From Bacteroidia bacterium (GTDB taxonomy: Bacteria; Bacteroidota; Bacteroidia; Cytophagales; Cyclobacteriaceae), in the NCBI GenBank assembly GCA_030432655.1, contig JAUILA010000006.1, positions 1 to 64,000 on the forward strand: a stretch of DNA of 64,000 bases, written 5' to 3'. Shown in pieces: positions 1 through 8,002 of the stretch. Within the stretch, counting starts at the first letter, position 1. Each line of letters begins with the position of its first letter. The notes beneath the pieces are model-generated. The model worked only from the letters and a program-made list of their open reading frames with translations, made no database searches and was not told the DNA's origin. Made by a program: the position numbers and the translations under genes.

Positions 1-128
1 TGGCTTCCAGGGCAACGGTTGCCTTAAATTTTGCACTGAATTTTCTTCTGGATCGTCTCATAGGTTTATTAAAGTTAAAGGTTAATTTTTAACTTACCCT
101 ATGGTCCGGATTTCGGGGAGTATTATAA
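1..128. other. Window edge, no gene resolved
   Basis: Two forward frames stay open for about 28 codons from the edge and then stop near 85-95. Neither resembles Rhs core or a known family. An in-frame TAA at 126-128 separates this stretch from the Rhs tip that follows. It may be the end of an upstream gene. Confidence 0.3.
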
Positions 129-689
129 GGAGCGGCAATTGGTGGTGCACTTGGCGGCACATACTCTGGTATTAGTGCTAGCAAGGCTGGAGCGAATTTC
201 TTTTCTGGAAAAAGAACTTTTGATATTTCTGATGGAATAGGTGCAACTGGTATCCCTGATTATATAGAGATACTTAAAGCTAAGTATGCGGGTAAATTAG
301 AGGATCAGCACGTATTTGAAACAAAGGAGCTGGGATATGGTCGTAGAAGTGGAGGGGTGGCATTACCTGATAAAGGCATAATTGTGGGTCAAGGAGTTTA
401 TTCAAGAAATTTATATCCGGAATTATTACAACACGAATATGGTCATGTCCTACAATACCGTAGAGTAGGTTCTGGAACCTACTATGGTATGATTGCCAAA
501 GAAAGTTTATTTAGTAGTATTTTAGATAATATACATGGTCATGAACACAATGAATACTGGACAGAAACATGGGCAAATTATTTATCAAAACAATATTTTG
601 GCAATAGATATATAGAATCAGATCAATTTCCAGTTAGGAATATTAGCTTTTGGAATCAAATAAGTTTATACTTTTCACCATGGCAATAA
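129..689 (+). pseudogene. Orphan Rhs C-terminal tip with HEYGH zinc-metallopeptidase motif
   Basis: The frame is open from 129 but has no ATG and is closed upstream by TAA at 126-128. The first usable start is GTG at 357. It begins with a glycine/alanine-rich linker (GAAIGGALGG) of the kind that follows Rhs cores, then about 180 residues ending in a zincin-like domain. HEYGH is at 432-446, and a W.E..AN motif follows, with its Glu at 564-566, 44 residues after the first His. The same motif pair occurs at the C-terminus of the large Rhs protein ending at 6474. A gluzincin-type protease is inferred: two His plus a distal Glu as zinc ligands. With no Rhs core in front, this looks like a displaced tip kept as a recombination cassette. 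Translation from GTG 357 would still give the motif-bearing part. Activity is unproven. Confidence 0.65.
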
Positions 690-1147
690 TTAAAAACGTG
701 GTTTTATGTATTTTGTTGTTATTAACTGGATGCCCTATATACGATCCCCCACAGGGTGGATTTAATGTTATAAATAAATCAGATTCAATTTGGTATGTAT
801 ACTCATCTTGTGAGGAACGACTTTCATATGATGATCCCTTAGTTTACTATATCACTAATTGGGGGGAAGGATATGATGAGCACGGTAACAAGAAAGACCT
901 TTCTGGCTTTCCTTATTATCGACTTGCTTCGAATGACACTTCCTTTTTCATAGTTTCAGGGACTGTTACCAATCCTAAAATACTTTGTGACGATGGAACT
1001 TTTAGTTTATTCTTTATAAAGGACGATTACTTGAAGAATCTTTCATGGGAAGAAATTTGTAGAGATCAGAAATATAGTCACAAATTTGACTTTACCCAGA
1101 ATCAGCTTGATTCTATGAACTGGACATTTGTGTTTTCTAACAACTAA
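680..1147 (+). CDS. Small lipoprotein, candidate immunity partner of the orphan Rhs tip
   Basis: The start is ATG 680, which gives a lipoprotein signal peptide (MAIIKNVV, then LLLLTGC as lipobox). A start at 650 would put ten unrelated residues before it. The 155-residue product overlaps the end of the HEYGH tip by 10 bases, so the two are probably translationally coupled. It is homologous to the lipoprotein at 6487-6951. Both have an N-terminal F/TxxINKSD segment and a C-terminal segment with a hydrophobic strand, Y(L/S)K, then SW(E/D)(E/Q), a short charged stretch, and a final hydrophobic (N/D)(W/F). The family is not one I can name. Position directly behind a toxin-like tip suggests an immunity protein held in the envelope, but this is inference. 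Confidence 0.7.
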   Translation: MAIIKNVVLCILLLLTGCPIYDPPQGGFNVINKSDSIWYVYSSCEERLSYDDPLVYYITNWGEGYDEHGNKKDLSGFPYYRLASNDTSFFIVSGTVTNPKILCDDGTFSLFFIKDDYLKNLSWEEICRDQKYSHKFDFTQNQLDSMNWTFVFSNN

Positions 1148-1171
1148 TTAATTACAGATTCAAATAAATAA

Positions 1172-1353
1172 TATTTGAATTCGCCAAACTACAAGAAAGT
1201 TGACATTAAAAGTCCAAAGAATGCTTGTATATGTGAAGACAGTTTTTGTATCGAATTAACTATGAATTAAAAGGAGATAATTTTGGAGGAGGAGCAGTTT
1301 ATGAAGTTTCAAAGAAAAACTGTCAAATTATAAAAAAGGAATTTTATCAATGA
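1172..1353 (+). pseudogene. Frameshifted remnant of a third small gene, possibly immunity-like
   Basis: Between the lipoprotein and the LRR gene there is no intact gene. Reading from 1172 gives YLNSPNYKKVDIKSPKNAC and continues to about 1257. A shift of frame near there lets the text continue as NYELKGDNFGGGAVYEVSKK and on to a TGA at 1351-1353. The joined text, about 60 residues, looks like the C-terminal half of a small cytosolic protein. The GGGAVYEV...K.C.II pattern is reminiscent of NTF2-fold immunity proteins, a weak resemblance recognised by eye only. A dead immunity gene would fit a decaying Rhs cassette array. Confidence 0.35.
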
Positions 1354-1419
1354 CCTTAATGAAGGTTTAATGCAATATTGATTAGAAGTAGGACTAGCCC
1401 AATCAACCAAACAAAAATT

Positions 1420-2424
1420 ATGAATAAGCTCTCGCTCGGCGTCCTTACTTTACGGTGTATTTTGTTGTTTCTTTTCACCTGCAGCGTAGTGAAGGCAGAG
1501 TCAGCGGAAGAGTATGGTGTGGTGAGTGATGCGCAGGAACTGGCCGCTTTGGAGGCGTTTTATAATACCACGGGTGGATCAAACTGGACGAATGACTATG
1601 GCTGGCCATCGGACTGGAGCACGGTCAGTTCGGTTAGTGCATTAACCGGCGCGTTTGGCCTTACAATCCAGAACGGGGATGTGACCCATATAGACATGCC
1701 GGGCAATAATCTTTCGGGTACTGTTCCCTCCTCGATTGCTGATTTGAGCGCGCTGTATTATTTGCAGCTGAGTAATAATTCGCTGTCGGGCAGCCTTCCG
1801 GATGTATTTGGTTCACTAACTTCTATGGCCTATTGTTTTTTAGATCAGAATGGGTTTAGTGGAAGTATTCCAGCCTCATTTGGGAGCAGCTCCGCTCTCG
1901 TGATGCTTTACCTGCATAGTAATTCCTTTACGGGTACCATCCCTTCACAACTAGGGAATTTGACAAGTATAGAGCGTCTTTTTCTTTACGATAACAGTCT
2001 GACAGGCAACTTGCCGGAAGCGCTGTTGTCCAATACTTCTCTTCAGCAATTAGATGTGGCGGTTGATCAGTTGTCCGGGAATTTATCTGCTTCGGTGGAT
2101 GGACTTACCAGTCTAGATAAACTGAATATATCGGAGAATAATTTTTCAGGAATGCTGCCCGATGAGTTAGGATATCTTAATAACCTCCTGTCTCTGAATC
2201 TTTCTTATAATAATTTTAGCGGGGTACTTCCATCTTCTTTAGGGGAATTATCTTCACTTAAATACTGCTACCTGGCCTACAATAATTTTCAAGGGGTTAT
2301 TCCATCTAATTTAAGCAGCCTTGCCTCTCTTATCCAGTTTTTTGTAAATGACAACGCTCTTGGGGGTAGCATTCCTTCTTTTTTTACAAATCTTGACAAC
2401 ATTACCTACCTGCGGTTTCAGTGA
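1420..2424 (+). CDS. Secreted LRR protein, N-terminal part of the interrupted LRR-Rhs protein
   Basis: The start is ATG 1420. It gives a clear Sec signal peptide (MNKLSLG..., hydrophobic core, VVKAES). An LRR N-cap follows (LAALEAFYNTTGGSNWTN), then about nine plant-type leucine-rich repeats of the form LxxLxLxxNxLSGxIPxxLGxL up to residue 334. The reading frame stops at TGA 2422-2424 but continues open in the same frame through 6474. The corresponding place in the second LRR module has GGG, giving RFQGNQFTSF against RFQ-stop-NGFTSF here. It therefore appears to be the N-terminal fifth of one larger secreted protein, either truncated by a nonsense mutation or read through. The LRR fan probably mediates surface or partner binding. 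Confidence 0.8.
   Translation: MNKLSLGVLTLRCILLFLFTCSVVKAESAEEYGVVSDAQELAALEAFYNTTGGSNWTNDYGWPSDWSTVSSVSALTGAFGLTIQNGDVTHIDMPGNNLSGTVPSSIADLSALYYLQLSNNSLSGSLPDVFGSLTSMAYCFLDQNGFSGSIPASFGSSSALVMLYLHSNSFTGTIPSQLGNLTSIERLFLYDNSLTGNLPEALLSNTSLQQLDVAVDQLSGNLSASVDGLTSLDKLNISENNFSGMLPDELGYLNNLLSLNLSYNNFSGVLPSSLGELSSLKYCYLAYNNFQGVIPSNLSSLASLIQFFVNDNALGGSIPSFFTNLDNITYLRFQ
2422..2424 (+). other. In-frame TGA interrupting the LRR-Rhs reading frame
   Basis: The TGA lies between CAG and AAT. The paralogous LRR module encodes Gly at the same alignment position, so one substitution (GGA to TGA) would create the stop. Codons on both sides remain homologous to the second module and no shift of frame is involved. 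Sequencing error, a recent nonsense mutation, or readthrough are all possible. Confidence 0.8.
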
Positions 2425-2454
2425 AATGGCTTCACTTCATTTCCCAATTTCAAC

Positions 2455-5400
2455 GTGCATTCAAATCCAGGCCAGCTAACTGTTAATATTTCAGGGAACC
2501 ATATTCCGCAAGCTGACATAGATGCCAATATTATAAATGGCCAGCCAATTTTTAATTCTTTCACTTACTCCAATCAAACAACAGCCCCGACGAGTGAAGG
2601 AGATGTGCCGGATGTGGCGGAGTTGGCCATCCTTGAAAGTTTGTATGCTGCCGCGGGTGGTAGTAGCTGGACCAATAAGACAGGCTGGCCTTCGGACTGG
2701 ACTACGGTTAATAGCGTGGATGACTTAATTGGTGTCTATGGGTTAACGATATCCAATCATGATGTGACCCATATTGATATGCCAGGCAACAACTTGTCTG
2801 GGACCCTGCCTGATAATTTAGGCGATTTGCAGGACTTATATTATTTGCAGTTGAATAATAATAGCCTGTCAGGGGCACTTCCCAGTTCCCTGGGATCTAT
2901 GGGTAAACTTCAATATGTACAATTACAGAATAATGGGTTTTCAGGCGGGCTTCCTGGCGAAATAGGCAATGCGCCCTTATTGAAGTTTCTATACCTGCAG
3001 AGTAATGATTTCTCTGGAAGCATTCCGGAAGGGTTCGGCAATCTGGGATCTATAGAGCGATTGTTTTTACAAGACAATTCCCTGTCTGGATCAATCCCAC
3101 CACAACTTTACCAATTGCCTACACTTAAGCAACTGGATTTAGCGGTCAATAGCCTGACCGGAACATTATCATCGGATATGGCCAACCTGATTAGCCTGGA
3201 TAAGTTTGTGGTTTCCCAGAATGATTTAACTGGAGAGATACCATCCCAGATAGGTGCACTGGTCAACTTAAAAACGTTAGACCTTTCCTACAACAATCTA
3301 TCAGGACCCCTTCCCGGTTCGATAGGCAGTTTATCGAAGCTGGAATATATGTTCTTAGGCGCCAATGCGTTCACCGGCCAGATCCCTTCCGCGTTTAGCA
3401 ACCTTACCTCCGTCCGCTATTTTTATGTAGAATTTAATGGCTTAGATGGAGCGATTCCTGACTTTATTACAAGTTATTCCGATGTGGTTTCCTTTCGTTT
3501 CCAGGGGAATCAATTTACGAGTTTTCCTGATTTTACTACCCATCCGGATGCGGGTCTGATGTATGTGAATATATCCTCCAACAAGATATATTCATCGTTT
3601 GTCGATCAGAATATTGATAGCGGCCAGCCCGTATTTGCCACCTACATTTATAATAATCAGTCTCCTGAAACAACTTTAGCCAAGCCTGATGGCCTGCAGG
3701 TGGATGAGTGGACAGAGCAGTCCATTACCCTGAGTTGGACTGATATTGATGGGGCATCCGGTTATTTGCTGGAGCGGTCTACCACAAGCGGTACGGGATT
3801 TACCCAAGTTGCTGAGGTTTCTGCCAATACTACGAGTCATACGGATGAAGGACTTCAATCCGACCAGGAATATTATTACCGGTTAATGGCCGAAGGCGGA
3901 GATCAACTCACTTCCATGTATTCTGATGAAGTACAGGGCAAGACATCGGCCTCACTCACTACTTCTACCCAATTAGCTCAACATGTAAAATTTAATGGCC
4001 AGCTTACCTCGGTACATTGGAAGCGATATGGCGATGAGCATGAGAAAGTGTATACCTATGAGTATGATGAGGTGAACCGCCTTGTTGGTGCAAATTACTC
4101 GGAAGGCGAAAAGGTGGCGGGCGCATGGATCAGTGTACACTCCGGAGGCTATAGTGTGCACAATTTGAGTTACGATCATAACGGTAATATTCAGACGTTG
4201 ACCCGCCAACAGCAAGGGAAAGGCGGGGTAGAGGTGATGGATCATTTGACCTATGCGTATTCGGGCAACCAGCTTACCGGGGTGGCGGATGGCGGGTTGC
4301 CTGCCGGATTCTACGATGGGAATATTAATGGGACTGATTATACCTACGATGAAAACGGAAATTTGATCTCGGATGCCAATGCGGATATAATAAGTATTGA
4401 ATACAACGAGATTAATCTTCCAAAACGAATTGAAAAGACAACAGGGGAGGTCATTGAATACGGGTATGACGCTGCAGGGGTAAAGTTGTATGAAATTCAC
4501 TATGATGCTCAAAATGAAGTAGTGGGCCGCAAGGATTATATCGGTGAATTCATTTTCGAAGACAGCGTGCTGAAGTTAATCCATCATGAAGAGGGCCGTA
4601 TAGTACCTGATCCGGTAGATCCTGGGTATGTGTATGAATATGATCTAAAAGACCATCTGGGCAATAACCGGGTGACAGTAAGCAGCAAACCCGTGTTGCT
4701 GGATTTTGAGTTATTCTTCGAGGAGTATTCAGCCAATCCGGACGTGGTATTCTTTGAAAACGTACATCCGGTGATCACCAACAACTTAATGGATCATACC
4801 GATGCAGGCAATCTGTATACCCATTCGTTGATGCTGGATGGCGCTGAGGGGCGACGGGTAGGAGCGATCATCAGTCTTCCGGTGGCAAAGGGAGATGTTA
4901 TATCTGCGGATGTATTTGCCAAATACATTAACCCGACAAGCACCACCCGCGGGGTGGTAACTTCTTTGGCTACTACCCTGATTAACGGCTACCTGGGTAC
5001 TACGGGGATCTCAAATGAGTTCATGAGCCAGACCATCTCAAGTAACTATACAGGGCAGGACGGCTCCCTGATAGGTACTACGGGCTTCCAGGCAGATGAA
5101 ACGTCTCCCAAAGGGTTTATTAATCTATTGTTTTTACCCACAAATAAAAGTATCTCCCTGGATGGACAGACTTTTGCCTATGATCAGATTGATGACAGCT
5201 ACGAGCAGCCAATCGGTAGTGCCGTAAACGAAGACTGGGATGAGCTAAGCGTGAATTTTGAAGCTCCGGAAGAAGGGTATGTGATCATTTACTTGAGTAA
5301 TGAAGGGACCGACCTGGTCAATGTGCACTTTGATGACTTGAATATTACGATAGACCAGCAACAGGTAAAACAAAAAGACGATTATTATCCCTATGGCCGG

Positions 5401-6474
5401 GCATTCAATTCATTCTACAGGCCGGGGCTTTCCAAAAACGATTTTCTCTTCCAGGGAAAAGAACTACTTGCCGGGACTACATTCTATGATTTTCATGCCC
5501 GGCCCTTTGATCCATTCCTGGGAAGGTTTGTGTTAATTGATCCTCAAGCGCACTTAATGCTTGACAACTCCCCATATGTTGGGCTGATGAATAGTCCGGT
5601 AATGTATGTTGATCCAGATGGGGAGCTTCCATTCTTGGCTTTGTTAGCAATTGGAGCAACTGTATTTGGTACCACAAACGTGGCCGTGCAAGCAGCTAAT
5701 GGAGAGATTGACAATATTTGGGACGGATTGGAAGCCTTTGGTAGTGGAGCAGTAGCAGGTGCGGCAATTACGGCCGGGGTGACTACAGGTCTCGGAGTAC
5801 CTATTTTAGGAACTGTAATTAAGGGAGCTGGCATAGTTTATGGTGGGTCTTTGGCTGTCGGCACGCTTAGTGGACTTGGAGATGGTATTTTCAATGGTGA
5901 TTGGGATAGATTAAAAAATACAGGGAAACTATTTACAGGCAATTTTTATCTAGATGGTAACCGTAATTTCTTAGGGCAGACACTTCAAGGTATTGGACGC
6001 TTTAGCTGGGAGTTGCCACAAACAACGATTGGGCACAGCGTTTCACAGATTAGGAATTCTTTTGGTGGTACTGATAGGGTAGATTATTTTGGAGGAGCTA
6101 CCTTTTCAACTGCTGAAAATCAAGAGACAAGGAATGGTGTAAGTATCGGTAATTTTATTAATTTAAATCTCAGAGATGAAATTACTGGAAGTTTTGAGGA
6201 TAGAGTAATAAGTGATCCTATTTTTATGCATGAGTATGGACACACTTTTGATAGCCAGATCTTCGGATCGTTTTATCTTCCAATTGTTGGACTGCCAAGT
6301 CTTATCAGTGCAGCTTCGTCTAGACCTCTTAATGGTGGCATATCGACCCATAGTATTAGGTGGTATGAAAGAAATGCTAACAAACATGCTGCAAGATACT
6401 TTGGCAAACATTACGGGGTTGATTGGCTTAATTATGAGCCCCCTCGCGGAAGATATCCAAGAAGGCGACCTTAA
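2455..6474 (+). CDS. LRR-FnIII-Rhs repeat protein with C-terminal HEYGH metallopeptidase-like tip
   Basis: Read from GTG 2455, the first start after the TGA, this is 1339 residues. Without the upstream part it has no signal peptide, so the frame probably belongs to one protein starting at 1420. Domains in order: a second LRR N-cap and repeats (about residues 52-400), a fibronectin type III domain (405-500), YD/Rhs repeats (505-725, e.g. YTYDENGNL), the phylum-typical DHLGNNRV hinge near 732, an inserted beta-rich region (745-970), the Rhs core end (DDYYPYGRAF, YDFHARPFDPFLGRF, YVDPDGE), a Gly/Ala-rich membrane-like linker, and a C-terminal tip. The tip holds HEYGH at 1259-1263 and WYERNANKHAARYFG, whose Glu 1305 lies 46 residues from the first His. 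This is the polymorphic-toxin layout. Target and secretion route are unknown. Confidence 0.85.
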   Translation: MHSNPGQLTVNISGNHIPQADIDANIINGQPIFNSFTYSNQTTAPTSEGDVPDVAELAILESLYAAAGGSSWTNKTGWPSDWTTVNSVDDLIGVYGLTISNHDVTHIDMPGNNLSGTLPDNLGDLQDLYYLQLNNNSLSGALPSSLGSMGKLQYVQLQNNGFSGGLPGEIGNAPLLKFLYLQSNDFSGSIPEGFGNLGSIERLFLQDNSLSGSIPPQLYQLPTLKQLDLAVNSLTGTLSSDMANLISLDKFVVSQNDLTGEIPSQIGALVNLKTLDLSYNNLSGPLPGSIGSLSKLEYMFLGANAFTGQIPSAFSNLTSVRYFYVEFNGLDGAIPDFITSYSDVVSFRFQGNQFTSFPDFTTHPDAGLMYVNISSNKIYSSFVDQNIDSGQPVFATYIYNNQSPETTLAKPDGLQVDEWTEQSITLSWTDIDGASGYLLERSTTSGTGFTQVAEVSANTTSHTDEGLQSDQEYYYRLMAEGGDQLTSMYSDEVQGKTSASLTTSTQLAQHVKFNGQLTSVHWKRYGDEHEKVYTYEYDEVNRLVGANYSEGEKVAGAWISVHSGGYSVHNLSYDHNGNIQTLTRQQQGKGGVEVMDHLTYAYSGNQLTGVADGGLPAGFYDGNINGTDYTYDENGNLISDANADIISIEYNEINLPKRIEKTTGEVIEYGYDAAGVKLYEIHYDAQNEVVGRKDYIGEFIFEDSVLKLIHHEEGRIVPDPVDPGYVYEYDLKDHLGNNRVTVSSKPVLLDFELFFEEYSANPDVVFFENVHPVITNNLMDHTDAGNLYTHSLMLDGAEGRRVGAIISLPVAKGDVISADVFAKYINPTSTTRGVVTSLATTLINGYLGTTGISNEFMSQTISSNYTGQDGSLIGTTGFQADETSPKGFINLLFLPTNKSISLDGQTFAYDQIDDSYEQPIGSAVNEDWDELSVNFEAPEEGYVIIYLSNEGTDLVNVHFDDLNITIDQQQVKQKDDYYPYGRAFNSFYRPGLSKNDFLFQGKELLAGTTFYDFHARPFDPFLGRFVLIDPQAHLMLDNSPYVGLMNSPVMYVDPDGELPFLALLAIGATVFGTTNVAVQAANGEIDNIWDGLEAFGSGAVAGAAITAGVTTGLGVPILGTVIKGAGIVYGGSLAVGTLSGLGDGIFNGDWDRLKNTGKLFTGNFYLDGNRNFLGQTLQGIGRFSWELPQTTIGHSVSQIRNSFGGTDRVDYFGGATFSTAENQETRNGVSIGNFINLNLRDEITGSFEDRVISDPIFMHEYGHTFDSQIFGSFYLPIVGLPSLISAASSRPLNGGISTHSIRWYERNANKHAARYFGKHYGVDWLNYEPPRGRYPRRRP

Positions 6475-6486
6475 ATATAAAACCAA

Positions 6487-6951
6487 ATGAAAAATTTATG
6501 TTATTTAATGTCTATAATCTTGGTTGTATTATCTATTAGTTGTAAAGATGATAGGTTTCCAAAAGCTTCCATTACTTTAATAAACAAATCTGATACAGAT
6601 ATTAATTATTATTTTGCTTTTGGAGGCAAAGGAGGCATATTGTATCCTGATACGACATTACCATCAGAACTAACTCCACCTTTTCCAGAAGCTCGAAAGG
6701 GTCATTCTGGTTATTATGATTGTAATTGTACGGAAGAAGAGATTTTTGAATATATTCCATCAGACACTTTATCACTATATATTTTTCACCCCGATACCTT
6801 GTCCAAATATTCATGGGATCAAGTTCGAAATGATTATAACTTTCTAAAGCGCTATGATTTAAGCTTAGGCGATTTACTTCGATTAGACTTTGAAGTGACT
6901 TATCCGCCGGATACGAGTATGGAAGGGGTGAAGATGTATCCACCCGAATAA
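6487..6951 (+). CDS. Small lipoprotein, candidate immunity partner of the HEYGH tip
   Basis: It starts 12 bases after the Rhs stop. The 154-residue product has a lipoprotein signal peptide (MKNLCYLMSIILVVLSISC, lipobox ISC). It matches the lipoprotein at 680-1147 in layout: TLINKSDTDINYY early, a central segment with several Cys (CNCTEEE), and a C-terminal stretch LSKYSWDQVRNDYNFLKRYD. Similar SW(E/D)xxR.DY..LKRYDL sequences occur in small uncharacterised proteins of Bacteroidota (recalled, not searched). The repeated pairing with an HEYGH tip supports an immunity or chaperone role in the envelope. Confidence 0.75.
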   Translation: MKNLCYLMSIILVVLSISCKDDRFPKASITLINKSDTDINYYFAFGGKGGILYPDTTLPSELTPPFPEARKGHSGYYDCNCTEEEIFEYIPSDTLSLYIFHPDTLSKYSWDQVRNDYNFLKRYDLSLGDLLRLDFEVTYPPDTSMEGVKMYPPE

Positions 6952-7018
6952 GATCCAAGACTCTTGCCAGGATAAAAGGATTTCTGATGTAGAGGTAAGT
7001 TGGCCAATAGCGTATTAG

Positions 7019-7781
7019 GTTAATCCATCATGAAGAGAGACGTATAGTACCTGATCCGGTAGATCCTGGGTATGTGAATGAGTATGATCTAAAAGACCAT
7101 CTGGGCAATAACCGGGTGACAATAAGCAGCAAACCCGTGTTGCTGGATTTCGACTTATTCTTCGAGGAGTATTCAGCCAATCCGGACGTGGTATTCTTTG
7201 AAAATGTACATCCGGTGATCACCAACAACTTAATGGATCATACCGATGCAGGCAATCTGTATACCCATTCGTTGATGCTGGATGGCGCTAAGGGGCGACG
7301 AGTAGGTGCCATCATCAGTCTTCCGGAGACAAAGGGAGATGTAATAACCGCTGATGTATTTACAAAATACATTAACCCGACAAGCGCCACCCGTGGGGTG
7401 GTAACTTCTGTGGCCACCACCCTGATTAATGGCTACCTGGGTACCATGGGGGTCTCAAATGAGTTCATGAGCCAGACTATCTCAAGTATCTATACCAGGC
7501 AGGACGGTTCCCTGATAGGCACTGGCTTCCAGGTAGATGAAACGTCTACCAAAGGGTTTATTAATCTATAATTCTTACCCACAAACAAAAGCATCTCCCT
7601 GGACGGACAGACATTTGCCTACGATCAGATTGATGACAGCTACGAGCAGCCTATCGGTAGTGCGGTAAATGAAGATTGGGATGAGCTAAGCGTGAATTTT
7701 GAAGCTCCGGAAGAAAGGTATGTAATTATTTAATTAAGTAATGAAGGGACTGACCTGGTCAATGAGCACTTTGATGATCTT
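7019..7781 (+). pseudogene. Decayed duplicate of part of the Rhs core
   Basis: This stretch is a near-identical copy of 4577-5337 in the large Rhs gene, beginning in the sequence before the DHLGNNRV hinge and ending in the inserted beta-rich region. It carries nonsense changes relative to the parent: CTA-TAA where the parent has CTA-TTG (stop at 7569-7571) and ATT-TAA where the parent has ATT-TAC. It also has a 3-base deletion and scattered substitutions. No start or end of a gene is present. Such displaced core fragments downstream of immunity genes are typical of Rhs loci and are substrates for swapping tips by recombination. Confidence 0.85.
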
Positions 7782-7897
7782 AGGCATATCGCAGTTGCAT
7801 CGGAGTGCTGAATTAGTCAAAAGTTACATCAAATGTTTAAACCATGTTTAAACCAAGAGAAATTAACTAATCGATTGACCTCTGACATATTTGTACA

Positions 7898-7947
7898 GAA
7901 AAAATTAAGAAACACAAAATACAGCCAATGGAACTGTATTTTGTGTT
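7898..7947 (-). terminator. Rho-independent terminator of the tRNA-Leu unit
   Basis: A perfect 14-bp stem (7911-7924 with 7934-7947) closes a 9-base loop, followed on the minus strand by a T-rich run at 7907-7898. It starts one base beyond the tRNA-Leu discriminator position, as expected for a native tRNA terminator. Confidence 0.85.
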
Positions 7948-7948
7948 G

Positions 7949-8002
7949 TACCCGGAGCGGGGGTCGAACCCGCACCGCCGCAATGGCGACAGGATTTTAA
8001 GT
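7949..8002 (-). tRNA. 3' half of tRNA-Leu(TAA), truncated at the anticodon loop
   Basis: On the minus strand the sequence runs from the anticodon loop (CTTAAAA) through the 3' anticodon stem, a long class-II variable arm, the T-arm (GCGGG-TTCGACC-CCCGC) and the acceptor 3' strand TCCGGGT plus discriminator A. CCA is not encoded. The 5' half is absent: upstream is integrase coding sequence. The anticodon TAA (7999-7997) is also the integrase stop codon. This is an attachment-site remnant, not a working tRNA. Confidence 0.85.

Noticed and set aside
2422-2424. Selenocysteine insertion at the in-frame TGA
   Set aside because: The aligned residue in the sister module is Gly, and no SECIS-like hairpin is evident just downstream; a nonsense change is simpler.
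7949-8002. Working tRNA-Leu gene
   Set aside because: Only the 3' half is present; the acceptor and D-arm 5' half is replaced by integrase coding sequence.
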